Source of the DNA: Ophiostoma sp. CBS 140.51
Lineage: Eukaryota; Ascomycota; Sordariomycetes; Ophiostomatales; Ophiostomataceae
Direction: 5' to 3'
DNA length: 64,000 bases
Assembly: GCA_029298735.1 (NCBI GenBank)
Contig: JANSLP010000002.1
Span: forward strand, 372,001-436,000
Shown: one piece after another, positions 24,181-36,900 of the stretch
Position numbering within the stretch: the first letter of the stretch is position 1
Layout of the letters: every line of letters begins with the position of its first letter
Notes under the pieces: generated by a model
Seen by the model: the letters and a program-made list of their open reading frames with translations, nothing else
What the model was told of the DNA's origin: nothing
The model's database searches: none
Program-made: the position numbers and the translations under genes

Positions 24181-25171
24181 TATTTAGTTATCTTTATATC
24201 GTATTCAAGCTTCCTAGTTGTCACGGCGGGCAGGCTGGTGGACAGGTAGGAGGGGACGAGCAGGATAACAAGCAGTATATTAACTATGGCTAGTCTGGCA
24301 GAAGGCGCAGGTAGGAGTCGGGTTGAAGACGAGGACATAGCTCAAGGAGCTACAATACAGGATACAGGCAGAGGTCAGACTAAATACAGATTTCAGGGCC
24401 AGACGGTGTGCGACGGCAGAATGCCTGCCAGCGGTTCTGCCTCGCTAGATCAGGTCTGTTACAAGAAGCTACTCATATTGTTTTCGTACATACTTGCAGA
24501 GGCTGTTTGGGGGGCTACAAGTTAGCGCTAAGGGAGGCCGAAAATGGGTAGCCAGGCAATGGCATGCTGGTTTTACCACTCAACCACCGACGCTTGGAAA
24601 GCTTGATTGGCTGCTTGTTGTGGCGATTGGGGCCGGTAGTGAGGCTTCTGTCAAACAGAAGGGTGGGTCACGATATTGAAAGGAAGTCGGATTTTGTCGA
24701 CGCGGTCTTTGCAGGGTTGACCAGGACCTCATAACAACCTTTTCTTACCATATCAGAGTATTATGAAATTCAATAGAGAGTAGGGAACTGGGCTTCAATA
24801 TTTGAATTAATGCAATGTACTAATCAAACACATTGCGAACTTTGTTTACACCCCCTTTTCACCAGGTCGTTCCTTCCGTTTTTAGATGTGTTCACCATTT
24901 CACCCAATACACGATATTATGTAATCAAATTCGATGATTATCATTCTCTGGCTCTGAAAGAAAGATGTTTGTATTCAACTCTTCCTTTTTCGCTCGTAAA
25001 CTTTTTAAAAAAAAATATGATAAAATAGATCAGGGAGCTTGGGTCGGATAAGCCAAGCACCAAAGCAGCAACCCCTTTCCACCTCCAAGAAGCGAAGACA
25101 CCAACAACATTCCTAGAACACCAACACGCTAAAAGAACACGCACGCAAACTTAGCACTTGGGACAAGACAT
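24181..25171. other. Intergenic region with degenerate tRNA-like copy
   Basis: No coding gene is supported. The interval holds a degenerate tRNA-Gly 5' half (see separate entry) in otherwise unrecognised sequence, with AT-rich DNA from about 24740 to 25030. An open frame at 24286-24525 has no recognisable features. Confidence 0.55.
24551..24593 (-). pseudogene. Degenerate tRNA-Gly 5' half
   Basis: Positions 24571-24593 match 22 of 23 bases of the acceptor strand and D arm of the intact tRNA-Gly at 22268-22290, in the same orientation. The following 20 nt (24551-24570) can still form an imperfect hairpin with ATGGCA at its loop, matching the anticodon region, but the stem is mispaired. The T arm and 3' acceptor strand are not recognisable apart from a GGCC block. 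It is therefore a truncated or decayed copy, not a functional tRNA. Confidence 0.75.
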
Positions 25172-27252
25172 TTAAGCCTTGGTCTCGGCAGTGCTGGGCT
25201 GGGCAGCCGGGTGCAGGTCGGCCGCGGCCTGCTGGGCAGCAAGCATGCCGTTGTCCTCGAGCAAGTTCTGGTTGTCGCTGTAAGATGTTAGTTAGTGTAC
25301 AAAAGATAAATCGAGCGGAGCGACGACAGGAAACATACTTGAGCTTCTGGTTGGGCAGGTAGTAGACTAGAATGAAGCTGGGGGCAATGATGACCATGGC
25401 GGCAATAAAAAAGTACGAGGTAACCTGGTTGTAGGCGTTGCTGATGCCGATGCGCATGGGTGTGCCCCAGGCGGGGATATCGGTATCGATGGAGTTGATA
25501 ATGTTGCTGATGAGCTCCGGGGTAGCGAGGTCGCCGAGGTACTTGCGCAGCTCGTTGGGGAAGGTGCTGGTGTAGATGGCACCCGAGATGGCAGAGCCGA
25601 CGGACGAGCCCAGCATACCAATGGTGACAATCAGAGCAACAGCCTGGGCCGTCTCCTTGTGGGGCACGTTGATGGTCGCGGCAATGTAGCCACCGGTCTG
25701 GACGATACCGTCACCAAGACCCTGGAGGATCTGGACAACGATAAGCTCGCCGAGCGAGGGGTGTTGGGTCCGGATGCGGAACATGACACCATAACCAATG
25801 ATGCGGATGATAAGGCCGAGCAGCAGCCACCACTTGAAGCTGCGGGTCTTCCACATGATGAAACCGAAAGCCATACCAGAGAAGAAGGTGAAGACACCGT
25901 TGATGTAGCTCAGATCGGTAGCCTGGACGACCGTCAGGTTCTGCGCAATAATGGCCCAGTTGTACAGGTAACCGTGCGAGGCTGCAGCCGCCATGTAGTC
26001 GGTGAAGTACAGCAGGAAAGCAATGCCAATGGCACGGTGCTTGACGTAGCGGAGCGGGAAGATGGGGTGGACGGCGACGTAGTTCTCGTAGAACGGGAAA
26101 GCGATGAGCAGACCCAGACCACCGACGACAATGAGGGCAATAACCCAGGGGGTCTTGTAGCCCTTGGTCTGGAGAGCAGCGAGCGAGAGCGGGATCAGGA
26201 TGAAAGCCAGCGACAGAATCATAATCAGCAGACCGCCAAGATCAATGTTGGAAGCCAGGCTATAGGGGGTGACCTTGGGCTTAGCAGCGACCTGGCCGGC
26301 AGCAGCGACAGTGGCAACGGCCTCGTCGTCCATAGCGGTGGAGTTGCCAGCAATGGCACCCTCAGTCAGGCTGGCCTCGATCTTCTTGGCACGGCGAGCA
26401 AAGATGAACGTGACGGCAATAATGGGAATCATGGCAAAGGGGAAGATGATGCCAATGATGCCGACACCCCACTTCCAGCCAACACCGCCGGGCGAGACGA
26501 CGCTGCTGATAATCTCGGCGGCGACCCAGGGCAGGATCAGGTAGGGGAAGAACTGGAAGTTGACACCGAAACCACGCTGGCGGGCGGTGGTAGTATCAGC
26601 GATGATGATGGTGTTGAGCGTGTTGATGCCCGTCAGGCCGACAGCACGCAGAATAGTACCGGCGGCGAAGGCAGAGAAACCGTTGGCAGAGGCGGCCAGG
26701 ATGTAGCCTATGACGACAAAAAGGGTAGCAACAGGGTACATCTCGCCACGACCAAAGATATCAGACATCTTGGCCCAGATGGGCTTGGTCAGCGAGAAAG
26801 ACAGATCAGTCGCGACGGCTAGGGCCGACGACGACGAGACCTTTTGGAAGTCGGACAGAGCGTACACATAGTACGTGGCGAAAGTGGTGTTGTCGAGTTC
26901 GCTGGCATTGTTAGTATACTTTTCAAGACAGTATTCGAAATAGTATTCGAAATAGTCGCCCGAGAGTTATTTTGACCTACTATATAACCATGGCCAGGCC
27001 GATCACGCTGTAGAGCAGAATCTTGCCATGCTTGCCCCAGATCTTCTGGATGATTTCGATGCGCTGGGCACCGACGTCGCCCAGTTGCGCCTCGGCCACC
27101 ACGCCCTTCTTGAGGCTCATGGCGTCCGTGTCGTTGTTAGCCGGGGCGGACGTGATCTCGTCAACGTTCTTGTTGTCGGCGGGCGCGAGTTCCGAGATAT
27201 CGGCAGCCCGCATGGCCGCAGGCTCAGGGCGGCCCTCCATTTCGAAAGCCAT
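25172..27252 (-). CDS. Siderophore-iron transporter, SIT/ARN family of the MFS
   Basis: Three exons on the minus strand, 27252-26981, 26901-25339 and 25277-25172, encode 646 residues. The junctions are GTAGGT-CCAG and GTATGT-ACAG and close the frame at Tyr and Asn codons. About 90 hydrophilic residues precede the first membrane segment. The protein then shows about 14 hydrophobic segments, the number usual for fungal siderophore transporters. Hallmarks include ELDNTTFATYYVYALSDF after the first segment, KPIWAKMSDIFGRGE in the loop between segments 2 and 3, and GVNFQFFPYLILPWVAAEI. These match the MirB/Sit1 group, which import ferric siderophores by proton symport at the plasma membrane. The substrate cannot be read from the sequence. 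No siderophore synthetase or acyltransferase gene lies in the window. GATA sites for an iron repressor were not assessed. Confidence 0.93.
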
Positions 27253-30200
27253 TGTAGGTGGAGGGTGAGAAAGAGAAAAGAAAAGGTGAGGGTAAAGACT
27301 GTGGGTGATGGAAGGGGGAGAGAAAGAAAACAAAAGGGGGGGAGAGAAGGATCAAGTATTAAAAGAGTAAAGTAAAGAGTAAACGGGTAATGAGATGGGC
27401 GAGTTCAACGCTTGACCAGGTCAAAGAGCGTGCAGTCTGCCTTCGAGGGATCGATGGTCTGCTCGAGTGAAGAACAAAAAAGAGACGAGAACAGGAAAAA
27501 TCAAGCCGATCGAGACGCGACGAGGGCCTGCATAAGTATTATTCTGGAAAAGAAGGGGGCCTGGTGAGGAGAAGGAAGAGGGGATTGTGAGGAGACTGCA
27601 GAGGGTGGCATCGTGATACCCGGCACCCTGGACAGATGCCGGCCAGTGTGCGTGAGACTGATAGTGTTGGATATGGAGTGCGACTCTTTGACAGGTGAGA
27701 GGGAGAGGCTCAGAAAGGCTCCAGATTTCGCACTATTCACACTACTGCATTACTCGTGCTAGATACTGTTCGGACTATACACCGACGGCCTGGGACGTCT
27801 AGGCTCTGGGCGTCCAGAAGGTGCGACCAGCGCGCCTGCCTTTGGGGCACTGATTGTGCCTGTTGGGTGCTCTACTGATTTGCGGATTTACGTGTGGATT
27901 GTGCCGGGTTGCACCTGCTGCCAGGGCTGCTTCTGGGCCCTTAGGTAGCCCGGTGGCTCCTTCCCCAGTCTGCAATGCTGGTGCGGCCAATAGAGGACGT
28001 GCCATTAGACAAGAAGGGCAAGAACAACAGGCCTCGACGTGCTCCGTAGATAACAGAACCGCGCCAGTTCTGTCACGGAGCGTAATAAAGACAATGAACA
28101 CAAAGAAAAGAACTGGGGCCCTTGCGATATGGCTAGTGGTTGCGGGCCCACTTGGTGGTGCCACCCTTCCATGGCTCTTTCCTTCTGTTAGTCTCTCTCG
28201 ACCGAGACTATTCCGTCGAGCCTGTCTGTCGATTTTTGCCACAGATTACGGATTTGCTGTTTGTATTCTGTCAATAATGCACCAATGGTCGAACAATCTT
28301 GATAGGACGTTTCGGCCATGCCACGCGAGCTTGTTGTGCCCCGTTCCCCCCGATTACCTCTTCCCGTCCGAGTGTTCGAGAATGAGGGGAAACCCGGCCA
28401 TCGCGAGGCTTAGGGGGCGTCGTCTCAACAAGGATCATGGACCATTGAGCAATGATTGCACTATCAGTTCAAGTTGAAATCAATGAAATCAATGAAATCA
28501 ACGAAATCATCCATATCAGCTAGAAGCCATGGCCTCTTCTCGTGGTCTCACCAGTTTAAACCGAAGCAAAGCGGCGCCACCATCTCACGAGATGGAGGGA
28601 AGGGAGCTATCTCGAGGGGGTGAATGGAAAGAAGACGATGCAAAAAGGAAAATAGATCGAAAGTGAGGCCTCGGTTGGGTCGAGATGGCTTGAGATGGCT
28701 GCCAGGCAAGCCAGAGTCGATGGTTGAATCCGGAGGTAGCAGCAACGAGCCAACAGCCAAACGAATGGAGGCCAACAATCAGTCGAGCCAAACGAGTCAA
28801 ACGACGCGCGGAGAAAGCCTGTTCGAGGGCAGAACGGACGATTGGAAAAGTGAAGCCGCCTGCGAAGCGAGGCTCGTGTGCAACTGGGTCTGCAGGGCGT
28901 TGGTTGCTTTGGGTGCATTGGTTGCTGCGTTGGGGATGCGTTGCAAACGTCGAGTGCAATCTGCCAAGTGTGATTTGCAATTCGTTTGGCTGTTTTGGCT
29001 GTTCTGTTTTGGTTGACTGTCTTTCGTCTGGTATTGGGTGGTGTCAGATTTGGAATACAGCGTCGAGTTGCTGCTCCAAGTGTGCTGAAGAAAGCCGACG
29101 ACAGGCGTCCAGGCGAGCAAAAACAACAAAAAGAGTCGAAAACGCTGCAACAGCTCGCCAGATAGGCAGGGAAGCCTTCCGATAGCAAAGATAGCAACAG
29201 GGGGCGAGGACGACCTTTTATATTTTTTCAGGGTCAACGGCCATGCCCAACTGCCTTTGCCAGACCCAAACTCGCCTTTCCGACACACACATTGCCCTCA
29301 CATTCCGGTACTTTCCCCCCCTTTTCCTCTATCTTTCGGTGCCTTTCCAAGCCCCAGTTTGGGTGATTTGGGTGCGTTGGGTCCCATATCCCATGATACG
29401 GGCTCCTGACGCTCCTCACGGACTCTCGGCGTCCCATCTGTGGCTGCTGATAAGCGGATGGTAGGCCAGGACCAAATACGGTAAGAATGCGGAGAAGAGG
29501 AGTCAAAAGAGTGGTCCTTGTGAAGCGCGCCAACGAATCCCACAGGAGCCGACTCTCAGAAATTCAGCGAGAGGCAAAATGCGAGTCGACAAGGGCGAGA
29601 CAGACGTCCGTGCTCGCAGGCATGCAAGCCACGCGACGGCGCCGTTGGTGTGATGAGCTTGTCTCCTTTGGGTGTTTAATGGGTTGACTTGGGAAATGTC
29701 TGCAGGCACTACATCTGGACCATCCTCAGAACGGACTGGCCCGCCGTGACGACTATGGGGAACAGTTGGAGAGTGTTGCTTTGAAGAGCTTCACCATGCA
29801 TCGGCTTGGAGTGTTCTCGCCAGCCGGCCTGCTTCTCTGTGCCCTCTCAGCTCTCCGTCTTTTTGATACGGCTCCTTCGGGCACTCTCTTGCATTGTTGG
29901 CAGGAAATGGGCTGCTCGAAACCCCCCGGCAGGCCGGCTTGCTCTCACGCGAACCCCTGCCTGGCTTTGTCTAGCTCGACTTAGCTCTCGAAATAGCTCA
30001 ATCGCAGGAAAACGGGGGCGCCCATCCTGCATCTGGCGACAGTTGCGCCAGGTCAACACAGCCAATTCCGCAGGGAGGCCAAAGTACCCTTTTCCAACGG
30101 AAATTAATCATTTCATGTCGTGTGCACCCATCCCTCTCGTCCTCAGTATGGTTGCATTGACCCGTTGCGCGCGGCTTACACCGGTTTTACTTGCACAACG

Positions 30201-31425
30201 AAACAAGACAAGCTTCATCGGCGGCGCTGCTCAAGACACCAGAACGGGGCCAGACAAGGTCCACGATATACCAAGATGTACCAAAACGAGGCAAAACCTG
30301 GGGTTTATTGAAATAATTGGAGTCTTTTTGGAGACGCCATGGCATGCCATGGGATGCCAGGGAGCGCCACTGGCTCTCATCTACCCCTTCCTCCCCGAAC
30401 CTTAAAGCGACGGTACCCACGGCCTGTCCGGAATCGGATGCAGCAAAACAGAGGCGTGATAGCTTGCCTCTTCGCCGAGGATGCTATCACGTGGTGTTGG
30501 AGACTATCTACACTATCAAGAGTATCTGGGGAGGGTTGCAATGCCCGTTTGCATAATCAGGTGGCTCGAGTGGTGGTCCCTGGACAATAAGACAATCAAA
30601 AAATCAGAACCAAGACAAGCTATTGAACAGTCTCAAAACACCGTCGCACTACAGACTTCAGAGATAAGTCGAGGCGAAGAACGGGGGTGCCAATCGGAGT
30701 ACAGCCTCCATGTTTGCCCAGAAACCGGCGCGAAGGGGCTATCAAGCAAGATAATCTCTACATCCGTACGACGGACTTGCAAAGATACACTATATTCTTC
30801 TATCTACGGCACACCTATACACCACTTGGCGAGGACGCGTCGTCAGGCCCTTACGAAGCCTTGTGATAGCCTCGTAGCGTTCGTGATAGCGAGACGTAAA
30901 GGCCCCAAATCGTGTGTACTTTTTTAATGCTAAAGTTTGATTTCGTGATGTTTTTTGAGACTGTGTGAATAGTCACGAGATGGCCTTGCCATCTCTCGAT
31001 GTTTTGGGAAAGATAGCCTGGTCAGGTGAATAATGCAAATGGAATCAAGATAGCCTTGATGCGGCATAACGATCGAATAGAACATTGTATTTTGACCAAG
31101 AAACCAGCAAAACTGCAAAACCTTGCAGGCTTTTGTCGGCTTTTCACTCTGAATATATTCGTATCAACACATTGCAATTATCAACAACGACAGCAAATCG
31201 CAAACAACATGCCAACTATCAGTCACATCTCTAAGCGACGTGTAATCAATGCAAGTAAATTATGTCCATGCCAAATCCTGCACATCCATATCTTCAAAGT
31301 CTGCCAGAACATGCCACTGCACATTGATTATACTTGATCGTTTTACCGTCTTTGTGGATTCAGATGCTTTTGATTTGATTGTGTAGACACTATATGCTAT
31401 GGTATATCCCTATGATTTGACGCAC
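27253..31425. other. Gene-poor interval of about 4 kb
   Basis: No gene can be supported. The first 50 nt are the leader of the siderophore transporter. A 20-codon tail-like frame on the minus strand (27470-27405) looks coding but has no partner exons. A 9-nt tandem repeat lies at 28476-28509. Open frames elsewhere conflict between strands and lack splice signals. Confidence 0.55.
28476..28509. repeat. Tandem repeat, unit GAAATCAAT, nearly four copies
   Basis: A 9-nt unit GAAATCAAT is repeated three times with a fourth diverged copy (one substitution) in non-coding DNA. Confidence 0.8.
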
Positions 31426-32861
31426 TTAATCTTTCTTCTTCTGCTCGTCAAACTTGGCCTTGACATCCGCGGCCAGCTCGTCGTCCACCAGGAACCGGTA
31501 GCCGACCGTCGCCTGGCCCTCGCTGTTCTCCAGTGCCCGGTCAAACGACTTGCGCAGACCGGCGCCCGTGGCAAAGTTGGCCGTGTGCGGGTAGGCACCG
31601 TCCTCCGACGGGATACCAAAGATACCGTGCCAGCTCGGGCACTCGTACGATACATTGCCCTGGTCCGTCGACGCCGGTGTCGTGCGGCCTGTGTTGCACT
31701 GCACCTCGCGGCCCAGGTCGCCCATGGCCTCGACGAACGCGTTGCAGATCGGGATGCTTGTGCGCAGGTCCGCGTACCAGCCGAGCTCCTCGGCCTCCAT
31801 TTCACAGCCCGTCGACTCGGCCGCACCCTTGAAACATGCAATTGCCCGCTTCTGCAGCGCCAATGCACCGGCCAACGAAGGCGCACGCACACCGTACTCG
31901 AGCCGTGTCGACTCGGGAATAATGTTGGGCCGTTGGCCGCCGTCCGTAATGATGCCGTGGATGCGCTCGTCGGGGCGGATCTGCTGCCGCAGCACCGAAA
32001 TGGCAGTGTAGCCCGCGACAGCAGCGTCCAGCGCGTTGATGCCGTCCCATGGTGCCAGCGCTGCGTGCGCCGGCTTGCCCTTGAACTTGATCGAGAAGCC
32101 CGTTATGGCGAGTGTGCGGTCAAAGGCGTCGCCGTACACCGACTCAGGGCCGTAGACTGCCTGTGTCGTCGGGTGCATCATCAAACACGCGCCGACATCC
32201 TTGTATGCGCCCGCCGCAATCAGCTTGACCTTGCCGCCGCTCGTCTCCTCGGCGGGCGTGCCCAACAGTCGCACACGGCCCGGCGCACCGCTTGCGCGCA
32301 GAGCGTCGACGACGGCCAGGAACGAGCTCAGTCCGACCGTTGCAATCAAATTGTGGCCGCAAGCGTGGCCAATGCCCGGAAGTGCATCGTACTCGGCGTT
32401 GAAGACGAGCACGCGGCCGCCCGAGCCGTACTCGGCCTCAAAAGCGGTTGCCAGTCCGTAGGCGTGCGGGACCACGCGCAGGCCCTCGACTGTGTTGAGC
32501 ATAGCAACAATGGCATCGTGAGCGCCGACCTCTTCGTAGGCGAGTTCGGGGTTGTTGAAGATCTAGTAGTTGGAGAGGAAAGAATTAGCAATCGTAACGG
32601 GAAGGAGGTGTGGTGGCCCAAACAGGAAAGAACAAAACATGCGTGCACAACGGAAAGAGCAATTTGTTGTGCGCCTCTGCTCCTTCCGCGCAACGTCGTA
32701 GACATCGTAAACGGCATTCAACCCCTTAAACATCGCATCGCCACATTTGCATCTCCAAAACTCACCTTTTGATTCACCTCCCAGAGCTGGTCTGTGTAGC
32801 TAACCAGCGACTGCTTGATCACAGCCTTGGCCTCGTCGAGTGTGGTCGCCTTGAGAGTCAT
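31426..32861 (-). CDS. M20D-family amidohydrolase (aminoacylase/PM20D2-like)
   Basis: Two exons on the minus strand, 32861-32766 and 32562-31426, give 410 residues; the 203-nt intron (GTGAGT...ACTAG) is phase 0 and joins VNQK to IFNNPELAYEE. The M20 metallopeptidase core is clear: Asp91 in AEYDALPG, the metal site HACGHN (His98, Cys100, His102), Glu137/138 in TPAEETSGGK, and His198 in GKPAHAALAPWDG starting the dimerisation insertion. The Cys in HACGHN places it with subfamily M20D, whose members hydrolyse N-acyl amino acids, hippurate, auxin conjugates or dipeptides. The substrate is not evident. It is transcribed divergently from a hydantoinase-type gene 1.04 kb away, so a role on an N-acyl or ring-opened product is possible. 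No signal peptide is seen; a cytosolic location is likely. Confidence 0.93.
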
Positions 32862-33905
32862 TGTCGCTTTTGTTCCTGCAATTGCAAAGTCCGATCAATT
32901 ATTCGTCTGATTGGTCTTCTTCTCCTTTATCAGATCTTTGTTTTTCTTTAATTCGTCTTCGATTATCATCATCACCATTTGCCTCGGATTGGTCGACACA
33001 CACCCGGCTCTTAAAGGTCCGTCTTCAACAGCCCCTCGAGCCCCCTGGTGCCTAGCCGCGAGCTTGACACGTCCCTTTGCCGAAGTGCAGCTGCCTGACC
33101 ATCCCCAACGGGAGATAGCTTGCAGGTGGCGTTGCTTCACTAAGATAGCTTGGTCGCCAGCGGCGGGCAGGCGGGCAATAGCGGGCACATTTGGTGACGC
33201 TTTTTTACATTTTTACGCAATTGCAACTTATTTGGCGCGCACAATGACGGTGGTGTCCAGCAACAAAGACCCGTCAAAAGGCCGTCAAGGACACGTCAAA
33301 GGTGCCAAATGACCCCGAAAAACGACATAAAACGACAAAAAAAAAGAGGGCAATCGCGTCTGGCTATCGTTATCGGGCGCGATAGTCACTGATAGACTGA
33401 TAGTCAACTGATAGTCAAGCAGTCCACCGAATTATCTGATCGAATCCCAGCAACTTGTGCGCAAAAGAGCTCCCCCGCAGTCCAACACGTTTCTGTTTGT
33501 TTCCAAACCGTGCCTGGGCGCATTGTTCTGTACCTGAAAGTGCAACAGACTGGGCCAAAGTCCATCATCGGACGGCCAGATTCGGCTTTCAGTACAGAAA
33601 AAGTCCAGAAAAAGAGAAGCTCCGCTCGTCGGCGGACTCCATCTCCGTCATTTTTATTTCCTTCGTTTGTTTTCCTTTCTCGGCTCTTCTTTTTCTCTCG
33701 TTTTTTTCTTTCGTCATATTTTTCTTCATCTCTTCTTTCTGTTCTTCCTTTTCTGTCCTCTGTCTGACATATAACCCCGTCCAGGAGGATTAGATCACAC
33801 ACACTCTCTCTCTTCTTCTTCCTTCTTTTTCTCTCCTCTTCTTCTCTCCTCCTCTCCCCCACTAACACCCCTCCTCCCTCTCGAATCCTCTACACATCCT
33901 CCACC
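32862..33905. promoter_or_regulatory. Divergent promoter region between M20D and hydantoinase genes
   Basis: This 1.04-kb stretch separates two start codons pointing away from each other. The right side (about 33640-33900) is strongly C/T-rich on the plus strand, with TCTCTC and CCTCC runs up to the start CCACCATGG. The centre holds short repeats of GATAGT/GATAGAC near 33365-33420 that include several GATA cores, the motif bound by nitrogen- and iron-regulatory GATA factors in fungi. Binding is untested. Confidence 0.45.
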
Positions 33906-36900
33906 ATGGCCGTCGACCCTTCCACAAAGCTCATCATCGGCGTCGACGTCGGTGGCACCAACACCGATGCCGTCCTGCTGAACCCGGCCAAGTCGGGCGC
34001 TGAGGCCGTCATCGCTTCTTATAAGGCCACCACCGGCGCCGACGTCACCACCGGTATCGAGGAGGCCATCCGGGTGCTGCTCAAGGATGCCAGCGTGCAG
34101 CCGTCGCAGGTCGCCAGTCTCATGATCGGCACAACGCATCTGATCAACGCCGTTGTCGAGCGCGATGCCTCGCGTCTGTCCAAGGTCGCCGTGCTGCGCC
34201 TGACGTCCCAGGGCTACCTACAGTACACCCCGCCCTTTATTGACTTTCCCACCGACCTAAAGAACAGTAAGACAATCTCTAGACGCACCAAATTTTCTGC
34301 CTCCGAGTACAGGCTAACAACCCAGTCATGAACGGCTACCAGGGAACGCTCTCTGGCGGTGTCCAGATTGACGGTACCCTCATTGCGCCCGTCAACGAGG
34401 AGGAGGTCCTGAAGGAGGCCGAGGCCATCAAAGCCCGCGGTCTGCGCAGCGTTGCTGTCCTCGGTGTCTACTCGCCCATGGACAAGAAGTTTGCCCAGGA
34501 GGAGCATGTGCGCCGTGTCCTGCAAAAGGCCCTCGGCGACGACGTGGACATTGTCTGCTCAAAAGAGAGTAAGTGTTTTGCGTGTACCTAAACAACCCTC
34601 GCAGTTTGATTTTCTTGTGTCGAGTTTCCTCTAACGACCACAGTCGCCGGTGTCGGTGTCCTCGCCCGTGAGAACGCAACCATCCTCAACGCCTCCATCA
34701 TGCGCTTCGCCAAGCGCACCATCCGCGGTTTCAAGCGCGCCATGCGTGGCCTGAACCTCACCTGCCCGCTCTACCTCACATCGAGCTCCGGCCAGCTGCT
34801 GTCTGCCGACGAGGCCGCTCGCTTCCCCATCCAAATATTCTCGTCCGGCCCCACCAACTCCATCCGCGGTGCCTCATTCCTGTCCTCCAACAACTCCGCC
34901 AGTGAGAGCCGCTTCGTCGTCGACATTGGCGGCACCACATCCGACGTCGGTGTCTTGCTGCCCAACGGCTTCCCCCGTCTGGCCGGTTCCGTCGCCGAGA
35001 TTGGCGGCGTCAAGGTCAACTTTGCCCTGCCCCAGGTCGAGAGCATTGGTCTCGGCGGTGGCTCCATGGTCCACGTTACCGACAACAACAAGATCACCAT
35101 TGGCCCCGAGTCTGTTGGCCAGGCCCTGCGCCAAAAGGCCCTGTGCTTTGGTGGTGACACCCTGACGACCACCGACATTATGGTCGCCGCCGGCAAAGCC
35201 AACATGTCTGGCACCGACGTCAAGGTGCCCGAGGTCGCCGAGGCCACTGTGGCCGCCGCCCGCCTCAAGATGAAGCGCATGCTCGAGGACCACGTCGACC
35301 GCATGAAGACCTCGCCCGAGGCGTGCCACATCCTGCTGGTCGGTGGTGGTGCCTTCCTGTGCCCCGAGGAGCTCGAGGGTGTCGCCACCATTGAGGTCCC
35401 CTCGTTTGCCAACGTCGCCAACGCTGTCGGTGCCGCTGTCGCTGAAATTGGCGCTGCCTCCGAGGCCGTTGTCGACATGGTCGACCGCGAGAAGGCCCTC
35501 GAGGACGTCAAGGCTGACGTCATTGAGCAGGCTGTTGCTCGTGGTGCCCGTGAGGGCTATGTCCGTGTCATTGAGGAGGAGGTTGCCGGTCTGCCCTACA
35601 TGGAGGGCAAGTTCAAGGTTGCCGTCAAGGTTGCTGGTCCCGTCGACTACGAGCGCTTCCTGGAAGGCTTTGCTGCCGGCTCGGACGACTCTGCTCTAGG
35701 CAAGGATGAGGACGACGAGGCCTACATTGAGAAGAAGCAGTGGGAGGTCACTGACGCGGTGGACTCTAAGCCCGTCATCGACGTCGACCACGTCAACTAC
35801 CGCCCCAACATTGGCGACGACCGCGTGTGGAACCTGTCCGAGACCGATGCCTACTACCTGTCCATCGGTTGCTATATCCTGGGCTGTGCTGGTGGCGGTA
35901 CCCCCTACGGTGTCTACCTGCAGGCACGCCAGATGCTGCGCGACGGCGGCAAGATCCGTATCGTCGACGTCGACGACCTGCCGGATGACATGTTGGCTGT
36001 TCCCGTGGCCGCCATGGGCAGCCCTGTTCTTGCCATTGAGCGTCTCGGTGGCAACATGGTCCTCGACGCCGTCAAGGACCTGCAGGAGCACATGAACACC
36101 ACCTTCGCGGCTGTCCTGACTGCTGAGATTGGTGGAGCCAACGGTCTGAGCCCTATGATGCTGTCCTCGTCCCATGCCCTTAACAACGTCACTGTTGACG
36201 CCGATCTCATGGGCCGCGCCTTCCCCGCCTTCCAGATGAGCTCACTTTACATTGGCGCAAACGGCGACATCAACCACCTGCTGCCCGCCTGCATTTCCAG
36301 TGGCGAGGGCACCACCATGACCATTAGCAAGGCCAAAGACTCCAACGCCGTCGACCAGCTACTACGGTCCGCCGTCATGACCATGGGTTTCGGTGCCGGT
36401 ATCGCCGCCCGCCCGGCTGGTAAGAAGGAGCTCAAGGAGTACGGCTGCCTACGGTCCGTCTCTCTAGCATGGCGCCTCGGTCGGGCCATGTGCCAGGCTC
36501 GTGCGCGTGGTGCCATTACCACTGTGCACGAGGACCTGATCCGCGAGTTTGGTGGCCCCCAGACCGCCCGTAAAGTCTTTGAGGGCAAGATTACGGGTAT
36601 CGAGCAGCGCCTGTACGGCGGTCGCAGCCAGGGTACGCTCGTTATTGAGAAGCTCAAGGACCACGAGAAGGAGAACGAGGAGGTTGGTGGTGCTTCTGGT
36701 TCCGGTACTGACGACGAGGAGGGCCCCGAGAAGCTGTGGATTCCCTTTGTCAACGAGAACCTGGTCGTTGAGGCCACGTACCCGTCGGGCGAGAAGAAGA
36801 CTTTGGCCACCGTGCCCGACCTCATCATGGTGCTGGATCTGCTGACGGGCGAGGCTGTCGGTGTGCCCGAGTACCGCTACGGCCTCAAGGTGTTTGTCAT

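Noticed and set aside
24286..24525. 79-codon plus-strand frame near the degenerate tRNA
   Set aside because: No recognisable domain, no splice partner and no composition resembling the neighbours; could be chance.
25659..26822. Plus-strand open frame of 387 codons
   Set aside because: Antisense shadow of the siderophore transporter; Asp/Gly-rich, without domains.
31399..32772. Long plus-strand open frame of 457 codons
   Set aside because: It lies opposite the M20D amidohydrolase, which has a full set of metal ligands on the other strand; the plus-strand translation is Arg/Ala-rich shadow sequence.
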